A stretch of DNA of 64,000 nt from Desulfosudis oleivorans Hxd3 (GCF_000018405.1 NC_009943.1:2669001-2733000), one strand, 5' to 3'. Numbered from the stretch's first letter, positions 7,843 to 18,543 are shown. A program made the numbers and translations. The notes: a model not told the origin generated them from the letters alone.

Positions 7843-9243
7843 TCAGCCCTCTGTTTTCGGTGTCGGCGGAAGGTCCAACGCTTCCCAGGACTCCCGGTGA
7901 ATCCTCCATTGCCCGTCCTCCTTTTTCAGGATCAGGGTTTTCAGGCCCATATCGCTGTAACGGTCTGACTCGTATTTCTGAATGAAGGTCACCACACAAA
8001 CGGCGGGTGATGTCTCCACAAACCGCAGGTTGTCCATGGCCACGCGAATATAGTCATACTGCCAGTTCAATTTCCGCTTATAGGCCAGCCACCCCTTTTT
8101 GTTCATGCCATCGAAAACAAAATCGCCGGCATAAAAGGTGCCGTATGCGTCCATGTCCATTCGGCTCCATGCCGACAGCCACTGGTCCAGCATCCGGCGG
8201 ACACTTTTCTCCGTCACCGCCACGTCATACACGTTCCGGCAGGCCGCCACCAGACGGTTGGAAGGACTCTGGGCGCCCCCCTTCACCTCAGGTCCCTGAA
8301 AAGTGTCACCGACAATCTTCAGTCCGTTGGTCGTCTCTTCCAGGAACAGTTTTCTTCTGCCTGCTTTCACCCAGCTGCCGCCGGCTGAAACAACCTGGTC
8401 AAAAAGGGCCACATAATTTTTGTCATAGCGAACCACCAGAAGCGAATCCATGTCAATGTAAAGGTCCGGAAGTTCCCCGGCCACCTCGCCGCGCACTCGG
8501 CGCCACTTTTTCCACCACCCCATGTCGGGCAGGTAACGGGGGTCATAAAACCGAAGATAGTCGTGGTAGGTGCCGGAAACCAGTGCGTCATTCCATTGCC
8601 GCACCAGGGCTCCCACCGCCTTGTCCACCCGGGGAACGGCCTGCCATGGGGCTTCGGCCACCTCGTGGACGATCACGATGGGGGTATGATAAAGCTCTAT
8701 ATACGGGGCCAGCGCGTCAATGCTGCCATTCTCCAGCGCCACGCAGCCGTTGGAATCATTGTCCTTCAACACTTTATTGGTACCGTGAAGCCAGATGGCG
8801 CTGCCGTTCTTTTCCGCTTCATGATCCAGCACGTTGGGGTAGTCCAGAGGGAACGCAAGGGTGCCATAAATCGGCGCCAGCTCACTGTCTGTGTACTTGC
8901 GGGTGAAAAAATAGATGCCCTCCGGTGTTTTTTTGTCACCCATCACCAGCTTGGGACCATGGTTCTCACCGGTGGAGCACTTCCACTGCTTTTCCTTGCG
9001 AATAGAATTTTTGTAAAAAGAAAACAGGAAAAGCTGCTGGGTGGCCTTTTCCACCAGGATGACATACTGGGGCCGGTCCTCCTCGGAATAGACCACCAGG
9101 TCGGGAATGGAAAATGCCTGGGCCCCTGTCCCGGAGATGCCCAGTACCGCCAGCGCCATCGCTGCCGCCGGCATGTTCACACAAAAAAATCGCCCGATGC
9201 CTTTCAATAAATCCCGATACCACACCATGTTTATCCGCGCCAT
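7843..9243 (-). CDS. L,D-transpeptidase/carboxypeptidase (YkuD) with NTF2-like C-terminal domain (Csd6-like)
   Basis: A 466-aa exported protein. An N-terminal signal (about residues 24-44) is followed by a YkuD domain (about residues 58-195) with His153 in IWLHGTNK and the catalytic Cys167 in SNGC. Residues about 345-466 form an NTF2/ketosteroid-isomerase-like domain ending in [11 protein letters not shown]. YkuD plus NTF2-like is the architecture of Helicobacter Csd6, an L,D-carboxypeptidase that cuts muropeptide tetrapeptides to tripeptides, the substrate of Csd4. The start overlaps the ruvB stop by 13 bases; a second ATG at 9228 is also possible. Function by analogy. Confidence 0.82.
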   Translation of the reverse strand: MARINMVWYRDLLKGIGRFFCVNMPAAAMALAVLGISGTGAQAFSIPDLVVYSEEDRPQYVILVEKATQQLFLFSFYKNSIRKEKQWKCSTGENHGPKLVMGDKKTPEGIYFFTRKYTDSELAPIYGTLAFPLDYPNVLDHEAEKNGSAIWLHGTNKVLKDNDSNGCVALENGSIDALAPYIELYHTPIVIVHEVAEAPWQAVPRVDKAVGALVRQWNDALVSGTYHDYLRFYDPRYLPDMGWWKKWRRVRGEVAGELPDLYIDMDSLLVVRYDKNYVALFDQVVSAGGSWVKAGRRKLFLEETTNGLKIVGDTFQGPEVKGGAQSPSNRLVAACRNVYDVAVTEKSVRRMLDQWLSAWSRMDMDAYGTFYAGDFVFDGMNKKGWLAYKRKLNWQYDYIRVAMDNLRFVETSPAVCVVTFIQKYESDRYSDMGLKTLILKKEDGQWRIHRESWEALDLPPTPKTEG

Positions 9244-10262
9244 TGCACCCCCAGATGTCTGTAGGCGGCCTCTGTCGCCTTCCTGCCCGAGGAGGTCCGC
9301 TGAAGCAGTCCTTCGGCCAGCAGAAAGGGTTCCACCACATCGACCAGTGTGTCGGTCTCCTCCTGCAGTGTGGCGCCGATGGCCTCGATGCCCACCGGGC
9401 CGCCGCCGTAATATTGAATAATGGTTTCCAGATAGGACCGGTCCAGGCCGGTCAATCCCTTTTCGTCCACTCCCTCCAGCGCCAGGGCATCGTCAATGGC
9501 CGACACCGTGATCACACCGCCATGACGCACCTGTACGTAGTCCCGGACCCGCTTTAACAGGCGGTTCACGATGCGGGGGGTTCCCCGGGACCGTCGGGCC
9601 AGTTCCATCGTGCATGTTTCATCAATGGTCAGCCCCATCAGGGCCGCGGACCGGGAAACAATGCGGGCCAGGTCTTGTCGGGAATAAAAATCAAATTTAC
9701 GAAAAATGCCGAACCGGTCCCGCAGGGGCGCGGAGAGAAGCCCCACCCGGGTGGTGGCCCCCACCAGCACGAACTGGTTGAGCCGGTACCGGTGACACCG
9801 GGCATGAATGCCCTTGTCAAACACGAAATCCACGGCAAAGTCTTCCATGGCCGGATAAAGGAACTCCTCGGTGGTCCGGGGCAGCCGATGGATCTCATCG
9901 ACAAACAGGATGTCGCCGCGTTTCAGATGGGTCAGCATGCCGATCAGGTCCCCGCCCTTTTCCAGGGCTGGGCCCGAAGTAATGGTGAGGCTGGTTCCCA
10001 TTTCAGCGGCAATAATATGGGCCAGGGTGGTCTTGCCCAGGCCGGGAGGACCGTGAAACAGCACATGCTCAAGGGGCTCGCTCCGCTGCTTGGCGGCCGC
10101 AATGGCGATCCGCAGGGTCTCCACGGTCCGGTCCTGGCCCACGTAATCTTCAAAATCGCACGGCCGCAGGGAAAAAAGATCGTCGCCGGTATCTTCTTCC
10201 GTCTCATGCCGGGTGACCGGAGAAGAGGGATCAGAAGAAAACGTAAGTATCTTTTCTTTCAT
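9231..10262 (-). CDS. ruvB: Holliday junction branch migration helicase RuvB
   Basis: AAA+ motor of the RuvABC resolvasome, 343 aa. Walker A is GPPGLGKTT, Walker B is FVDEIHRL, sensor 1 and the arginine-finger region follow ([21 protein letters not shown]), and the C-terminal winged helix ends in [17 protein letters not shown]. The start overlaps the ruvA stop as ATGA. It is the last DNA-repair gene before the envelope cluster, with which it also overlaps. Confidence 0.97.
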   Translation of the reverse strand: MKEKILTFSSDPSSPVTRHETEEDTGDDLFSLRPCDFEDYVGQDRTVETLRIAIAAAKQRSEPLEHVLFHGPPGLGKTTLAHIIAAEMGTSLTITSGPALEKGGDLIGMLTHLKRGDILFVDEIHRLPRTTEEFLYPAMEDFAVDFVFDKGIHARCHRYRLNQFVLVGATTRVGLLSAPLRDRFGIFRKFDFYSRQDLARIVSRSAALMGLTIDETCTMELARRSRGTPRIVNRLLKRVRDYVQVRHGGVITVSAIDDALALEGVDEKGLTGLDRSYLETIIQYYGGGPVGIEAIGATLQEETDTLVDVVEPFLLAEGLLQRTSSGRKATEAAYRHLGVQWRG

Positions 10263-10876
10263 TGGGCCTGTCCGTGCTTGAAAATTTCGTCAAACAGCGC
10301 TTCCGGGGTGGAAACGTCGGGGTTGCGCTTCAGTGCCCCGGCCACCATCAGCCGGGCTTCGTTGGGTTTATAACCCAGCTGCCCCACCAGCACCTCCACT
10401 GTCTGGTCCGCCAGACTGCCGGTCACCGGCACATCCGGCGCTGATGAATGACCGGCATCGGCAAAGCGGCCCACCTTGCCCTTGAGCGTGGCGATCATCT
10501 TCTGGGCCGTGCGGCCGCCCACCCCTTTCAACTGGCCCAGCAGGGCGCTGTTGCCGGTCTCAATGGCCTCGGCCACCTCACCGATGGGCAGCGTCAGGCA
10601 CTGTACCGCCTTGAGGGGGCCGATGGCCTCCACCGTGATCAGCAAATGAAAGAAATCCTTTTCCTCCTCGGTATTGAACCCGATGAGCACCGGCTTGGGC
10701 TGCCGTTCAGTCTGGTAATGATAGATGTGGAAAAAAAGCGGGTCCCCCTCCCGCTTGCCCTGCAGGGACGCCATCACCACGGCGGGCAACAGCACCTCAT
10801 ACCCCACCGGCCCGGCCAGCAGGAGAATGCGGTCTTCCTTTTTTTTCAGCAAGGTGCCTTCAAGATAACCGATCAT
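10259..10876 (-). CDS. ruvA: Holliday junction DNA-binding protein RuvA
   Basis: Tetrameric Holliday-junction binder, 205 aa. It begins [12 protein letters not shown] like other RuvA proteins, with two helix-hairpin-helix segments ([15 protein letters not shown] and [16 protein letters not shown]) and the C-terminal RuvB-contacting domain ([10 protein letters not shown]-type, [17 protein letters not shown]). The ATG at 10876 is chosen over the longer frame to 10945 because the extra N-terminus has no counterpart and lies inside ruvC. It overlaps ruvC by 17 bases and ruvB by 4. Confidence 0.96.
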   Translation of the reverse strand: MIGYLEGTLLKKKEDRILLLAGPVGYEVLLPAVVMASLQGKREGDPLFFHIYHYQTERQPKPVLIGFNTEEEKDFFHLLITVEAIGPLKAVQCLTLPIGEVAEAIETGNSALLGQLKGVGGRTAQKMIATLKGKVGRFADAGHSSAPDVPVTGSLADQTVEVLVGQLGYKPNEARLMVAGALKRNPDVSTPEALFDEIFKHGQAQ

Positions 10877-11345
10877 AACGGAGCAGTCCCATAATGGCCA
10901 GGGCCAGGGCATCGGAGGCGTGGTCCGGGCGAATCGGCCCGTCATGGCCCAAAAACCGGCTCACCGCTTCACCCAGCTGTTTTTTACCGGCATTGCCGTT
11001 GCCGGTGACAACCTGTTTGATCTCCCGCACCGGCACCTTGACGGCTTTCACATTTTCCTGGAACCCGGCCAGGAGGATCACACCGGTCACCTCGCCCAGC
11101 ACAATGCCGGAAACCGGGTATTTTTTCAAGAAAAAGACATCCTCAACCACCATGACATCCGGCTTTTCATCCCGCAGCAGATCCTGAACATTCGAAAAGA
11201 TACGGTGCAGGCGGCATTGCAAAGAGTCATTTTTCGACGTCTGGATGCAGCCAAAGGAATAGCCTGAAACCCGACCGTCACACCCTTTTACAATGCCGAC
11301 GCCGGTGTCGGCCAGGCCGGGATCAATGCCGATAACCTTAACCAT
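10860..11345 (-). CDS. ruvC: Crossover junction endodeoxyribonuclease RuvC
   Basis: Resolves Holliday junctions; 161 aa. The catalytic acidic residues are visible: Asp in VIGIDPGLADTG, Glu in VVEDVFF, and two Asp in DHASDALALA. An ATG at 11345 is chosen; a GTG two codons upstream (11351) is an alternative. First gene of the ruvCAB-envelope run on the minus strand. Confidence 0.96.
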   Translation of the reverse strand: MVKVIGIDPGLADTGVGIVKGCDGRVSGYSFGCIQTSKNDSLQCRLHRIFSNVQDLLRDEKPDVMVVEDVFFLKKYPVSGIVLGEVTGVILLAGFQENVKAVKVPVREIKQVVTGNGNAGKKQLGEAVSRFLGHDGPIRPDHASDALALAIMGLLRYDRLS

Positions 11346-11396
11346 GAACACCTGTCCGTCCGGTTATTCCGCCTGCCGGGTCGGCAACGGGTATCA

Positions 11397-12224
11397 TCAA
11401 AGCTCCGCCAGCTTTTGTTCCCCGATTTTCGCGTCACTGGAACCGGGAAACTGTTTGACCAGTTTATTGAGCACCACCCGGGCTTCCGTGGTCTTGCCGA
11501 TATAGCTGAAGGCGATGCCCTGTTTCAGGAGGGCAGCGGGCACTTTGTTCCCCCTGGGATAATCGTCGATGGCCTTCTGATATTCAAGAATGGCCTTTTC
11601 GTACCACTTTTCCCGAAAGTAGCTCTCCCCGATCCAGAACCGGGCGTTGTCCGCAAGATCAGACTTGGGAAAGCGTGCAATCAGCTCTTCAAATCCCTTT
11701 CGCGCGGCATCATAGTTGCCCTGCTCGTAGTGCTGGCGGGCCATTCCGTATAAGCGCTCAACCGCCAGGTTGCCCTCTGCGGCGCTTTCGGCCCTGTCCG
11801 CCGCCGCTTCGTCTGCCGCGGCCCCCGGTGCCGGCGCCTCCATGCCCAGATAATGTTCCATGGCGGCGACCCGTTCAATCAGGCTGCGGCCCAGGGCCGT
11901 CATCTGCTCCTGGCGTTCTTTTTCAGCGTCCGTTGCCGCGTCTTTCTGCTTTTCCAGAAGATGGACGGCGGCCTCCAGTTCTCCCCGCAGGGACTGCACC
12001 TCTTCCCGCAACGCGTTGAGCTCGGCCTTTAGCACGGCAAAATCGGCCCGCAGGGCCTGCTCCTTGCTTTCAACACTGTTTTTCAGGTAGTCGATGTCCC
12101 TCTTGACGACAAACTGCTCCTGCTCCAGTTGGTACACGCGGGAATCGACCAGGGTGCTGTTCTGGGTGGCAATGCAGCCGCCCAGAACAAAGACCGGTAA
12201 AATAAAAAAAAGGATGATTCGCAT
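11397..12224 (-). CDS. cpoB: Tol-Pal system protein CpoB (YbgF), lipoprotein form
   Basis: A 275-aa periplasmic protein that coordinates outer-membrane constriction with peptidoglycan synthesis. The signal peptide ends in a lipobox (VLGGC), a coiled coil follows (residues about 30-115), and the C-terminal 120 residues hold TPR repeats (YGMARQHYEQGNYDAARKGF, FWIGESYFREKWYEKAI). E. coli CpoB is not a lipoprotein, so the lipobox is a lineage feature. The ATG at 12224 is chosen because the signal peptide starts there; the longer frame to 12302 runs into the terminator hairpin. It is separated from pal by that terminator, so it may be transcribed only by read-through or its own promoter. Confidence 0.9.
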   Translation of the reverse strand: MRIILFFILPVFVLGGCIATQNSTLVDSRVYQLEQEQFVVKRDIDYLKNSVESKEQALRADFAVLKAELNALREEVQSLRGELEAAVHLLEKQKDAATDAEKERQEQMTALGRSLIERVAAMEHYLGMEAPAPGAAADEAAADRAESAAEGNLAVERLYGMARQHYEQGNYDAARKGFEELIARFPKSDLADNARFWIGESYFREKWYEKAILEYQKAIDDYPRGNKVPAALLKQGIAFSYIGKTTEARVVLNKLVKQFPGSSDAKIGEQKLAEL

Positions 12225-12277
12225 GGCAGGCTCCCATCCGCCTCGCACGGCATGCGGACAACACATGCGCTGTACAT

Positions 12278-12313
12278 AAAAAAGCCGGCAGGCCGAATTC
12301 AACAGCCTGCCGG
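12278..12313 (-). terminator. Strong intrinsic terminator after pal
   Basis: A perfect 10-base inverted repeat, GCCGGCAGGC and its complement (12284-12293 with 12304-12313), is separated by an 11-base loop and followed on the minus strand by TTTTTTATG. It sits just after pal (12374) and before cpoB (12224). The shape is a textbook rho-independent terminator for the tol-pal operon. Confidence 0.85.
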
Positions 12314-12373
12314 CCGATTTACGATAGTTTCAACATCCGGACATGATCCGGACCGTTTACGCAACAACCGGTT

Positions 12374-12919
12374 TTAGCGGAGCACAAACTGGGCACGACG
12401 GTTCTTTGCCCAGGCGGTTTCGTTGCTCCTGGGATCCAGGGGCCTTTCCTCGCCGTAGCTGATGGTGGAAAGGCGGGACGCGGAGATGCCCATGTCCACC
12501 AGAAAATCCTTGGCCGCCTTGGCGCGCCGGTCACCCAGGGCCAGGTTGTACTCGGTGGTGCCCCGCTCGTCGCAATGGCCTTCAACAACTACTGCCGCAT
12601 CCGAATTGTCCCGGAGCCACGTGGCCTTGGTCCGAAGAATTTCCCGGGCCGCGGGGGTCAGGGTGGATTTGTCAAAATCAAAATGGATGTTCTCGTTGAC
12701 AAAAGCGTGACGGGCCGCGGCCTTTTCAGCGGCAATGGCTTCGGCCTCGGCCATCTCTTCGGCCGCCATTTGAGATGCTTCATCGGCAGCGAGGGAGGAT
12801 TCTGTTTCCAGCTCGGTAGCCTCTGATTTCACACTCTGTTTTGCGCAAGACACGGTAAACAACAGACCGCATATGGCAAACAGCATGACAAACATGACAA
12901 ACAACCGTTTCTTTTCCAT
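12374..12919 (-). CDS. pal: Peptidoglycan-associated lipoprotein Pal
   Basis: Outer-membrane lipoprotein of 181 aa that tethers the membrane to peptidoglycan. A lipobox (TVSC) lies at about residues 22-25, then a Glu/Ala-rich linker with a possible coiled coil (residues 35-68), then an OmpA-like domain with HFDFDKSTLTPAA and VVVEGHCDERGTTEYN, the diaminopimelate-binding motif (ALGDRRAKA). Located directly after tolB with a GGAGGA ribosome site. The operon terminator follows. Confidence 0.95.
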   Translation of the reverse strand: MEKKRLFVMFVMLFAICGLLFTVSCAKQSVKSEATELETESSLAADEASQMAAEEMAEAEAIAAEKAAARHAFVNENIHFDFDKSTLTPAAREILRTKATWLRDNSDAAVVVEGHCDERGTTEYNLALGDRRAKAAKDFLVDMGISASRLSTISYGEERPLDPRSNETAWAKNRRAQFVLR

Positions 12920-12945
12920 GTGTTCCTCCTGTTGGTTTTAAAGTT

Positions 12946-14262
12946 TTATCTGCCCGCCGCCACGGCCGGCGACCATTTCGGGCCTGTCTGTTCCCCCGGC
13001 AGTATCAACAGCCGCCTTGGATCGGTGCCGGCGGCGGTCATCACGTAAATCCTGGAAACCCCGGCCTCCCGCGTGGAGCTGAACGCAATCAGGCTGCCGT
13101 CCGGCGACCATGAGGGAGACTCGTTATCACCCTGGTCGGCGGTCAGGGCCACAGTGGCGCCTGTTTTTACGTCAATGACACGAACATTAAACGCACCGCC
13201 GGTCATGGCGCAGTACGCAATCGTGTCATTTACAGGGTTCCAACTAGGATTTGTATTGTATCCGCCCTCAAAAGTCAACCTTTGGGTGCGGCCGGAGCCC
13301 ATGTCCATGATAAAAATCTGGGGGCTGCCGGCCCGGCCGGACACAAAGGCCATGCGTTTGCCGTCCGGCGAAAAAGTGGGAGAGACATCAATGCCCCAGC
13401 TTCGGGTCAGCCGCCGGACAACCGTGCCGGATCCGGTGAGCAGGTAGATTTCCTGGTCCCCTTCAAAAGAGAGAGTGGCGGCCAGCATGAACTGGCCCGG
13501 CACCCAGGACGGCGCGATGTTAATCCCCTCTTTGGAAAAAACCGTCCCCCGGTTTTCGGTGAGGTGCGTGATGTAAAGGTCCGGCCCCCCCTTGCGGTAG
13601 GAGGTGTAGGCCAGCCACTGGCCATCCGACGACCAGGCCGGGGAGAGATTGATGCTGCTGTTGCGCGTGATCCGCTGCGGGTTGTACCCGTCAAATTCAC
13701 AGGCATAGATCTCCTTGCTGCCGTCGCCGGTGGAGATAAATGCGATTCTGCTTTCAAAGATGCCTGGGGTGCCGGTAAGCTGTTCCATCACCTCCGCGCA
13801 GAACCGGCGGATCATTTTCCGCTGGTCCACAGGTTTGCCCTTGTACTTTTTGCCGAGAATCATCCGCTCCTTGAACACGTCAAACAGCCGGAGTTCCATC
13901 TCCATCATTCCCCCGGCCACTGTCACGCCGCCGGTGATCAGAAACTCGGCGCCGATGTCGCGCCAGTTCTTACAATCAATGTCGGCCAGGGTCACCCCGG
14001 TCCGGTCCGGCCGTTCCAGAAAGGCGGCCCGGTTGATCAGGTTAAAATAACGGGTGAACTCCAGGGTGTCGGCCAGCAGGTCGGCCCCGCTCTGTGCGGC
14101 CTTGACCTCGGGCTCGGTACCGGTAAGGGCCTGAAACAGGGGCACGGCAATGGGAATCTTATGCAGAAACGGGTTGCTGATCCGCACGTAATCATACTGG
14201 GCAAAAAGTGTGGCCGGCAGACAGATCAGCAGGGCCAGAACAAGCAGGGATCGCTTTACCAT
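12946..14262 (-). CDS. tolB: Tol-Pal system beta-propeller protein TolB
   Basis: Periplasmic 438-aa protein. A signal peptide (LLVLALLICLPATLFA) precedes an N-terminal alpha/beta domain, then a six-bladed propeller with repeated WD-like PD40 motifs (SPAWSSDGQWLAYTSYR, SPTFSPDGKRMAFVSGR, NPSWNPVNDTIAYCA, SPSWSPDGSLIAFSS). It binds Pal and cycles in the Tol system. It lies between tolA and pal on one strand. Confidence 0.96.
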   Translation of the reverse strand: MVKRSLLVLALLICLPATLFAQYDYVRISNPFLHKIPIAVPLFQALTGTEPEVKAAQSGADLLADTLEFTRYFNLINRAAFLERPDRTGVTLADIDCKNWRDIGAEFLITGGVTVAGGMMEMELRLFDVFKERMILGKKYKGKPVDQRKMIRRFCAEVMEQLTGTPGIFESRIAFISTGDGSKEIYACEFDGYNPQRITRNSSINLSPAWSSDGQWLAYTSYRKGGPDLYITHLTENRGTVFSKEGINIAPSWVPGQFMLAATLSFEGDQEIYLLTGSGTVVRRLTRSWGIDVSPTFSPDGKRMAFVSGRAGSPQIFIMDMGSGRTQRLTFEGGYNTNPSWNPVNDTIAYCAMTGGAFNVRVIDVKTGATVALTADQGDNESPSWSPDGSLIAFSSTREAGVSRIYVMTAAGTDPRRLLILPGEQTGPKWSPAVAAGR

Positions 14263-14290
14263 TCCTCTTTCAACCTTTCACCGCTCCGGT

Positions 14291-15115
14291 TTATCGGGCG
14301 TCTTTCGGCGTAAACTCAAGATTTACCCTGTGCAGCACAAACCCCTTTGGCAGGGGCGGCAGGGGCACGGACTTGAGAATGGCCTTGCGGGCCGACTCGT
14401 CATAGGTGTCATTGCCCGACCGCTTTTCAAACCGCAGGTCCATGAGGCTACCGTCGGCGGCAATATGAATGGCGATCACCGCCTGCAGGTTTTCATCCAC
14501 GCCCATGGGGGAAACCCAGTTTTTTCGAATCTGAAACCCCATCTCCACATTGTAGATTTCAAGAGCGCTGGCCGCCCTTCCGCCACCGGCGCCTGTGCCG
14601 CCGCCACCGGCCGGTCCGTTGCTTTGGCCGGAAATGCTGACGTTCTGTTCGGTCTGGCTCACTTTCTGTTCAAGATCGGCAAGGGTTTTGGCCAGTTCGG
14701 CATCACCCGTATCTTCGGCTTCCGGGGCCGCTGCCGGGGCGGTCCTGGGCGAAGCCTTGACCGGCGCGGTATTCTTTTTTGTCGATACCGCGGCTTTGGG
14801 TTTGGGCACCACCGCCGGCTTTTCATAGGCCGGGGCCTTGCTCTCCCTGACCGGCGGGGCCGGGGCCGGGGCTGTCTTGCCTGCGACGGCCGCCGGTTTT
14901 GACGGCCCTGAAGCCGGGCCGGGAAGAGAGACCAGGTCCACGCTGATGGCGCCCATGGGAAATGAGCGCTTCTGGCATCCCGAATAGCTTCCCGAAACCA
15001 CCAGCAGCACCAGTACCAGCAGGTGAAATCCAAAGGAGAGCGACATCCAGGCGGCAAAAGAGCCGGAACCGGTATGCCGGTCGTCCAGAAGCGATGCATG
15101 GTAAGAAACAGCCAT
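14291..15115 (-). CDS. tolA: TolA/TonB-type energy transducer
   Basis: A 274-aa inner-membrane protein. Residues about 20-45 (FAAWMSLSFGFHLLVLVLLVV) form one helix, a Pro/Ala/Lys-rich periplasmic stalk spans about residues 70-170 with a Gln/Glu coiled coil (KTLADLEQKVSQTEQ), and the C-terminal 90 residues are a TonB/TolA-C fold (MGFQIRKNWVSPMGV, LMDLRFEKRSGNDTYDESA). Its place after tolQR and before tolB makes it TolA. Confidence 0.9.
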   Translation of the reverse strand: MAVSYHASLLDDRHTGSGSFAAWMSLSFGFHLLVLVLLVVSGSYSGCQKRSFPMGAISVDLVSLPGPASGPSKPAAVAGKTAPAPAPPVRESKAPAYEKPAVVPKPKAAVSTKKNTAPVKASPRTAPAAAPEAEDTGDAELAKTLADLEQKVSQTEQNVSISGQSNGPAGGGGTGAGGGRAASALEIYNVEMGFQIRKNWVSPMGVDENLQAVIAIHIAADGSLMDLRFEKRSGNDTYDESARKAILKSVPLPPLPKGFVLHRVNLEFTPKDAR

Positions 15116-15158
15116 TATTCAAAAACCCCAGCGGCGCCCATTGTTGAGAAGGTCAGCA

Positions 15159-15577
<419 letters not shown>

Positions 15578-15581
<4 letters not shown>

Positions 15582-16300
15582 TTTTTCTCTCCCCTGGCCT
15601 GGGCCGCGATATGGACCTGGCGCTCGATAATGTTGAGAAAATCGGAGGCAAAGTTGCGCATCTCCGAATCAATCACCCGAATCTTGCCGGTGAAGTAGTT
15701 ATAGGCCACCACCGCGGGAATGGCTGCGGCCAGGCCGGCGGCCGTGGCCACCAAGGCCTCGGAGATGCCCGGCGCCACAACCGCCAGGCTGGCCGCACCC
15801 CGCTCGCCGATGCCGTGAAACGAGTTCATGATGCCCCACACCGTGCCGAACAGGCCGATAAAGGGGGTGGTATTGCCCGTGGTGGCCAGAAAGGGCACCA
15901 GCCGGTTGAGCTTGGCGGTTTCCGCGGTGATGCCCCGGGACAGGGCCCGCTCAATGCTCTTGATCACCGGCACGTCAAAATTGTTTTCCGATTCGCCGGA
16001 CCCGGTGCGGGTAGACGGGGTGCTGAACCTTTTGAACTCGCTGTACCCGGCCCGGAACACCTGGGCCACAGGCGAGGAATCAAGATTTTTGGCCTTGGCA
16101 AAGGCCTCGGAAAAGTCCCTTTTTTTCCAGAAATATTCGGAAAACTCCAGGGATTGCCTTAATGCGTGGCGAATATAGGTGTACTTGATAAAAATGATCG
16201 TCCAGGAGGTGACGGAAAAAAAGAGCAGCAGCAGCAGCACGAACTGGACCATGAGTCCAGCGTTCAGCAGCATGCTGACGATATCAAGCTTGGCGGCCAT
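15578..16300 (-). CDS. tolQ: Tol-Pal motor subunit TolQ (MotA/TolQ/ExbB family)
   Basis: A 240-aa inner-membrane proton-channel subunit. The first helix is at residues about 12-40 and two more lie in the C-terminal third ([42 protein letters not shown]), matching TolQ topology. The ATG at 16300 is chosen because GGAG lies upstream and [15 protein letters not shown] aligns with TolQ starts; the longer frame to 16387 is not conserved. First gene of the tol-pal operon. Confidence 0.95.
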
Positions 16301-16411
16301 AGTAAATGTCTCCGAGGTGTGATGGTTGATCGGGCAGGTCAGACGAGCCCGAATATTTAATGAAATATCCGGGCGAACCCGGCACAAGGCAGCATTTAAA
16401 AAATTGGCAAG

Positions 16412-16440
16412 AGCCTACCGGAACTCCCTGTCAGTGTCAA
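16412..16440 (-). promoter_or_regulatory. Predicted sigma70-type promoter for tolQRAB-pal
   Basis: On the minus strand, TTGACA (16435-16440) is followed after 17 bases by TAGGCT (16412-16417). The -35 box is perfect and the -10 matches 3 of 6 bases. It lies about 110 bases before the tolQ start with nothing else between. Between tolQ (16300) and the end of htpG (16615) I see no gene: only this promoter and the htpG terminator. Confidence 0.5.
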
Positions 16441-16517
16441 GGATATTAAGGGTTTGCGCCAGTCGTACCCAGGCGCCCACGGCCGGCGGCCCTGTTTCAG
16501 GAGAACAGAACTATAGA

Positions 16518-16556
16518 AGAAAATAAGAACGCCAGAACCACGGCATGGTCCTGGCG
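16518..16556 (-). terminator. Intrinsic terminator downstream of htpG
   Basis: CGCCAG...CTGGCG with inner ACCA/TGGT pairing forms a hairpin at 16530-16556. On the minus strand it is followed by TTCTTATTTTCTTC. It sits about 60 bases after the htpG stop and fits a rho-independent terminator. Confidence 0.75.
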
Positions 16557-16614
16557 TCGATGGGATTCGATACCGATTTCGATTTCAACCCGAATATTTC
16601 ATAAAAGCTCCGGG

Positions 16615-18543
16615 TTATGAGGCCATCAGGTCCCCCACGATCCTGGAAAACCGCGACGGATTGTCAATGCGGCCCCCTTCTCCGATCAGGGCAATGTCAT
16701 ACATAAGATTGATATAATCAGTGAGCTGCTCACTTTCCTTGTCCGCTTCAAACAGTGCCTTGATTTTGGCCATTGCCGGGTGTTCCAGGTTCAGCTCCAG
16801 CACCCTTTTGGTCTCCGGCATCTGCTGCCCCGAGGCTTTCAGAATCTTTTCCATGTAAGCGCTCATGTCGTAAGTGTCACCGGAAAGGCAGGCCGGTGAC
16901 TCCTTGAGCCGGGTGGAAGGCTTGACATCCTTGACCTTGGCCTCCAGAACGGTCTTCATATGGGACAAAAGCTTTTCATACTCGCCCTTTTGGGCCTCAT
17001 CTACCTTGTCTAAGTCCAGGTCGCCCTTTTCCGCGCTCTTGAGCTTTTTGCCCTCATACTCGGTCAAAGACTGGACCACCCACTCGTCCACCGGGTCGGC
17101 CATCAAAAGCACTTCGTACCCCTTTTCCTTGAGCCGCTCCAGGTGGGGGTGGTTCATCAGCGAGGCCAGGTCATCACCGGTGATATAATACATCTCCTGC
17201 TGGTCGGCCTTCATGCCGGCCACGTAATCCTTCAGGCTGATCCGTTTTTCCCCGGACTTGGTTGTGCGGTAGCGCAGCAGGTCGGCCAGCTTTTCCCGGT
17301 TCTCAATATCGGTATAAACGCCCTCCTTGAGCACCGGCCCCAGCTCTGCGTAAAAGGTGTCATACTTTTCCGCGCCCATTTCGGCAAACAGCTTGAGCAC
17401 CCGCTTGGTCAGGTTCTTGCGAATGTTTCGCACCACGGCGTCCTGCTGCAGAATCTCCCGGCTCACGTTGAGGTTTAAGTCCGGCGCGTCCACCACGCCC
17501 TTGATAAACCGCAGGTATTCGGGAAACAGCTCCTTACAGTCATCCATTATAAATACCCGCTTGCAGTAGAGGGAGATACCGTGCTTGCGCTCGGCCCGGA
17601 ACAGCTCAAACGGGGCCTTGGCCGGTACATAGAGCAGGGCCGTGTACTCGATCACCCCCTCCATCTTCAGGTGAAGGTGGGCCAGGGGCGGGTTCCAGTC
17701 GTGGCTCAGATGGCGGTAAAACTCGTTATGCTCCTCTTCGGTGACCTCGTTCTTGTCCCTGAGCCAGATGGCCTTCATGGAGTTCAAGGTCTCCTCTTTT
17801 ACCACCTTGCGGGTCTGGCCCTCCACCGGCTTGCCGTCCTTGTCCAGAATGGCCTCATCCTCGGGCACCGGTTCGTCGCGCTCCACATCCATTACAATGG
17901 GATAGGCCACAAAATCGGAGTGCTTGCGAACAATGTGACGAATGGTGTACTCCTCTGTAAAATCCTCAAGCTCGTCTTCTTCTTCCGACTTGTTTTCCCG
18001 CAGGTGCAGGATCACGCGAGTGCCCCGGTCGGCCTTTTCCGTGTCTTCGATGGTATAGGCCCCGTCACCGGCAGACTCCCAACAGACCGCTGTATCCGCT
18101 CCGGCGGCCCTCGTGACCAGGGTCACCCGGTCGGCCACAATAAAGGCGCTGTAAAACCCCACACCAAACTGGCCGATCAGCTCAGGCGACAGCTGCCCCT
18201 CTTTTTTCGACTGTTCCAGGGCCGCCAGGAACGATGCCGTGCCGCTCTGGGCAATGGTGCCGATGTTCTCGATTACCTCTTCCCGGGTCATGCCGATGCC
18301 GTTGTCCGCCACCTCAATGGTGCGGTTCTCTTTGTCGGCCGTGATCTTTATTTTAAACTCCGTGTCATCTCCCAGGATGTCGGGGTCGGTCTGCGCGGCA
18401 AACCGCAGCTTGTCAATGGCGTCCGACGCGTTTGAAATCAGCTCGCGCAGAAAAATCTCCCGGTTGGAATACAGGGAATTGATGATCAGGTTTAACAGCT
18501 GCTGAACTTCGGTTTTAAACGAGTGGGTCTCCTTGTTTGTCAT
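16615..18543 (-). CDS. htpG: Molecular chaperone HtpG (Hsp90)
   Basis: Cytoplasmic ATP-dependent chaperone, 642 aa. The GHKL ATPase motifs are present: [29 protein letters not shown] and [13 protein letters not shown]. The middle domain ([21 protein letters not shown]-type [14 protein letters not shown]) and C-terminal dimerisation domain follow. [17 protein letters not shown] is chosen as the start, with AAGGAGAGG before it. A sigma32-like promoter lies about 60 bases upstream and a terminator downstream, so it is a monocistronic heat-shock gene. Confidence 0.97.
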   Translation of the reverse strand: MTNKETHSFKTEVQQLLNLIINSLYSNREIFLRELISNASDAIDKLRFAAQTDPDILGDDTEFKIKITADKENRTIEVADNGIGMTREEVIENIGTIAQSGTASFLAALEQSKKEGQLSPELIGQFGVGFYSAFIVADRVTLVTRAAGADTAVCWESAGDGAYTIEDTEKADRGTRVILHLRENKSEEEDELEDFTEEYTIRHIVRKHSDFVAYPIVMDVERDEPVPEDEAILDKDGKPVEGQTRKVVKEETLNSMKAIWLRDKNEVTEEEHNEFYRHLSHDWNPPLAHLHLKMEGVIEYTALLYVPAKAPFELFRAERKHGISLYCKRVFIMDDCKELFPEYLRFIKGVVDAPDLNLNVSREILQQDAVVRNIRKNLTKRVLKLFAEMGAEKYDTFYAELGPVLKEGVYTDIENREKLADLLRYRTTKSGEKRISLKDYVAGMKADQQEMYYITGDDLASLMNHPHLERLKEKGYEVLLMADPVDEWVVQSLTEYEGKKLKSAEKGDLDLDKVDEAQKGEYEKLLSHMKTVLEAKVKDVKPSTRLKESPACLSGDTYDMSAYMEKILKASGQQMPETKRVLELNLEHPAMAKIKALFEADKESEQLTDYINLMYDIALIGEGGRIDNPSRFSRIVGDLMAS

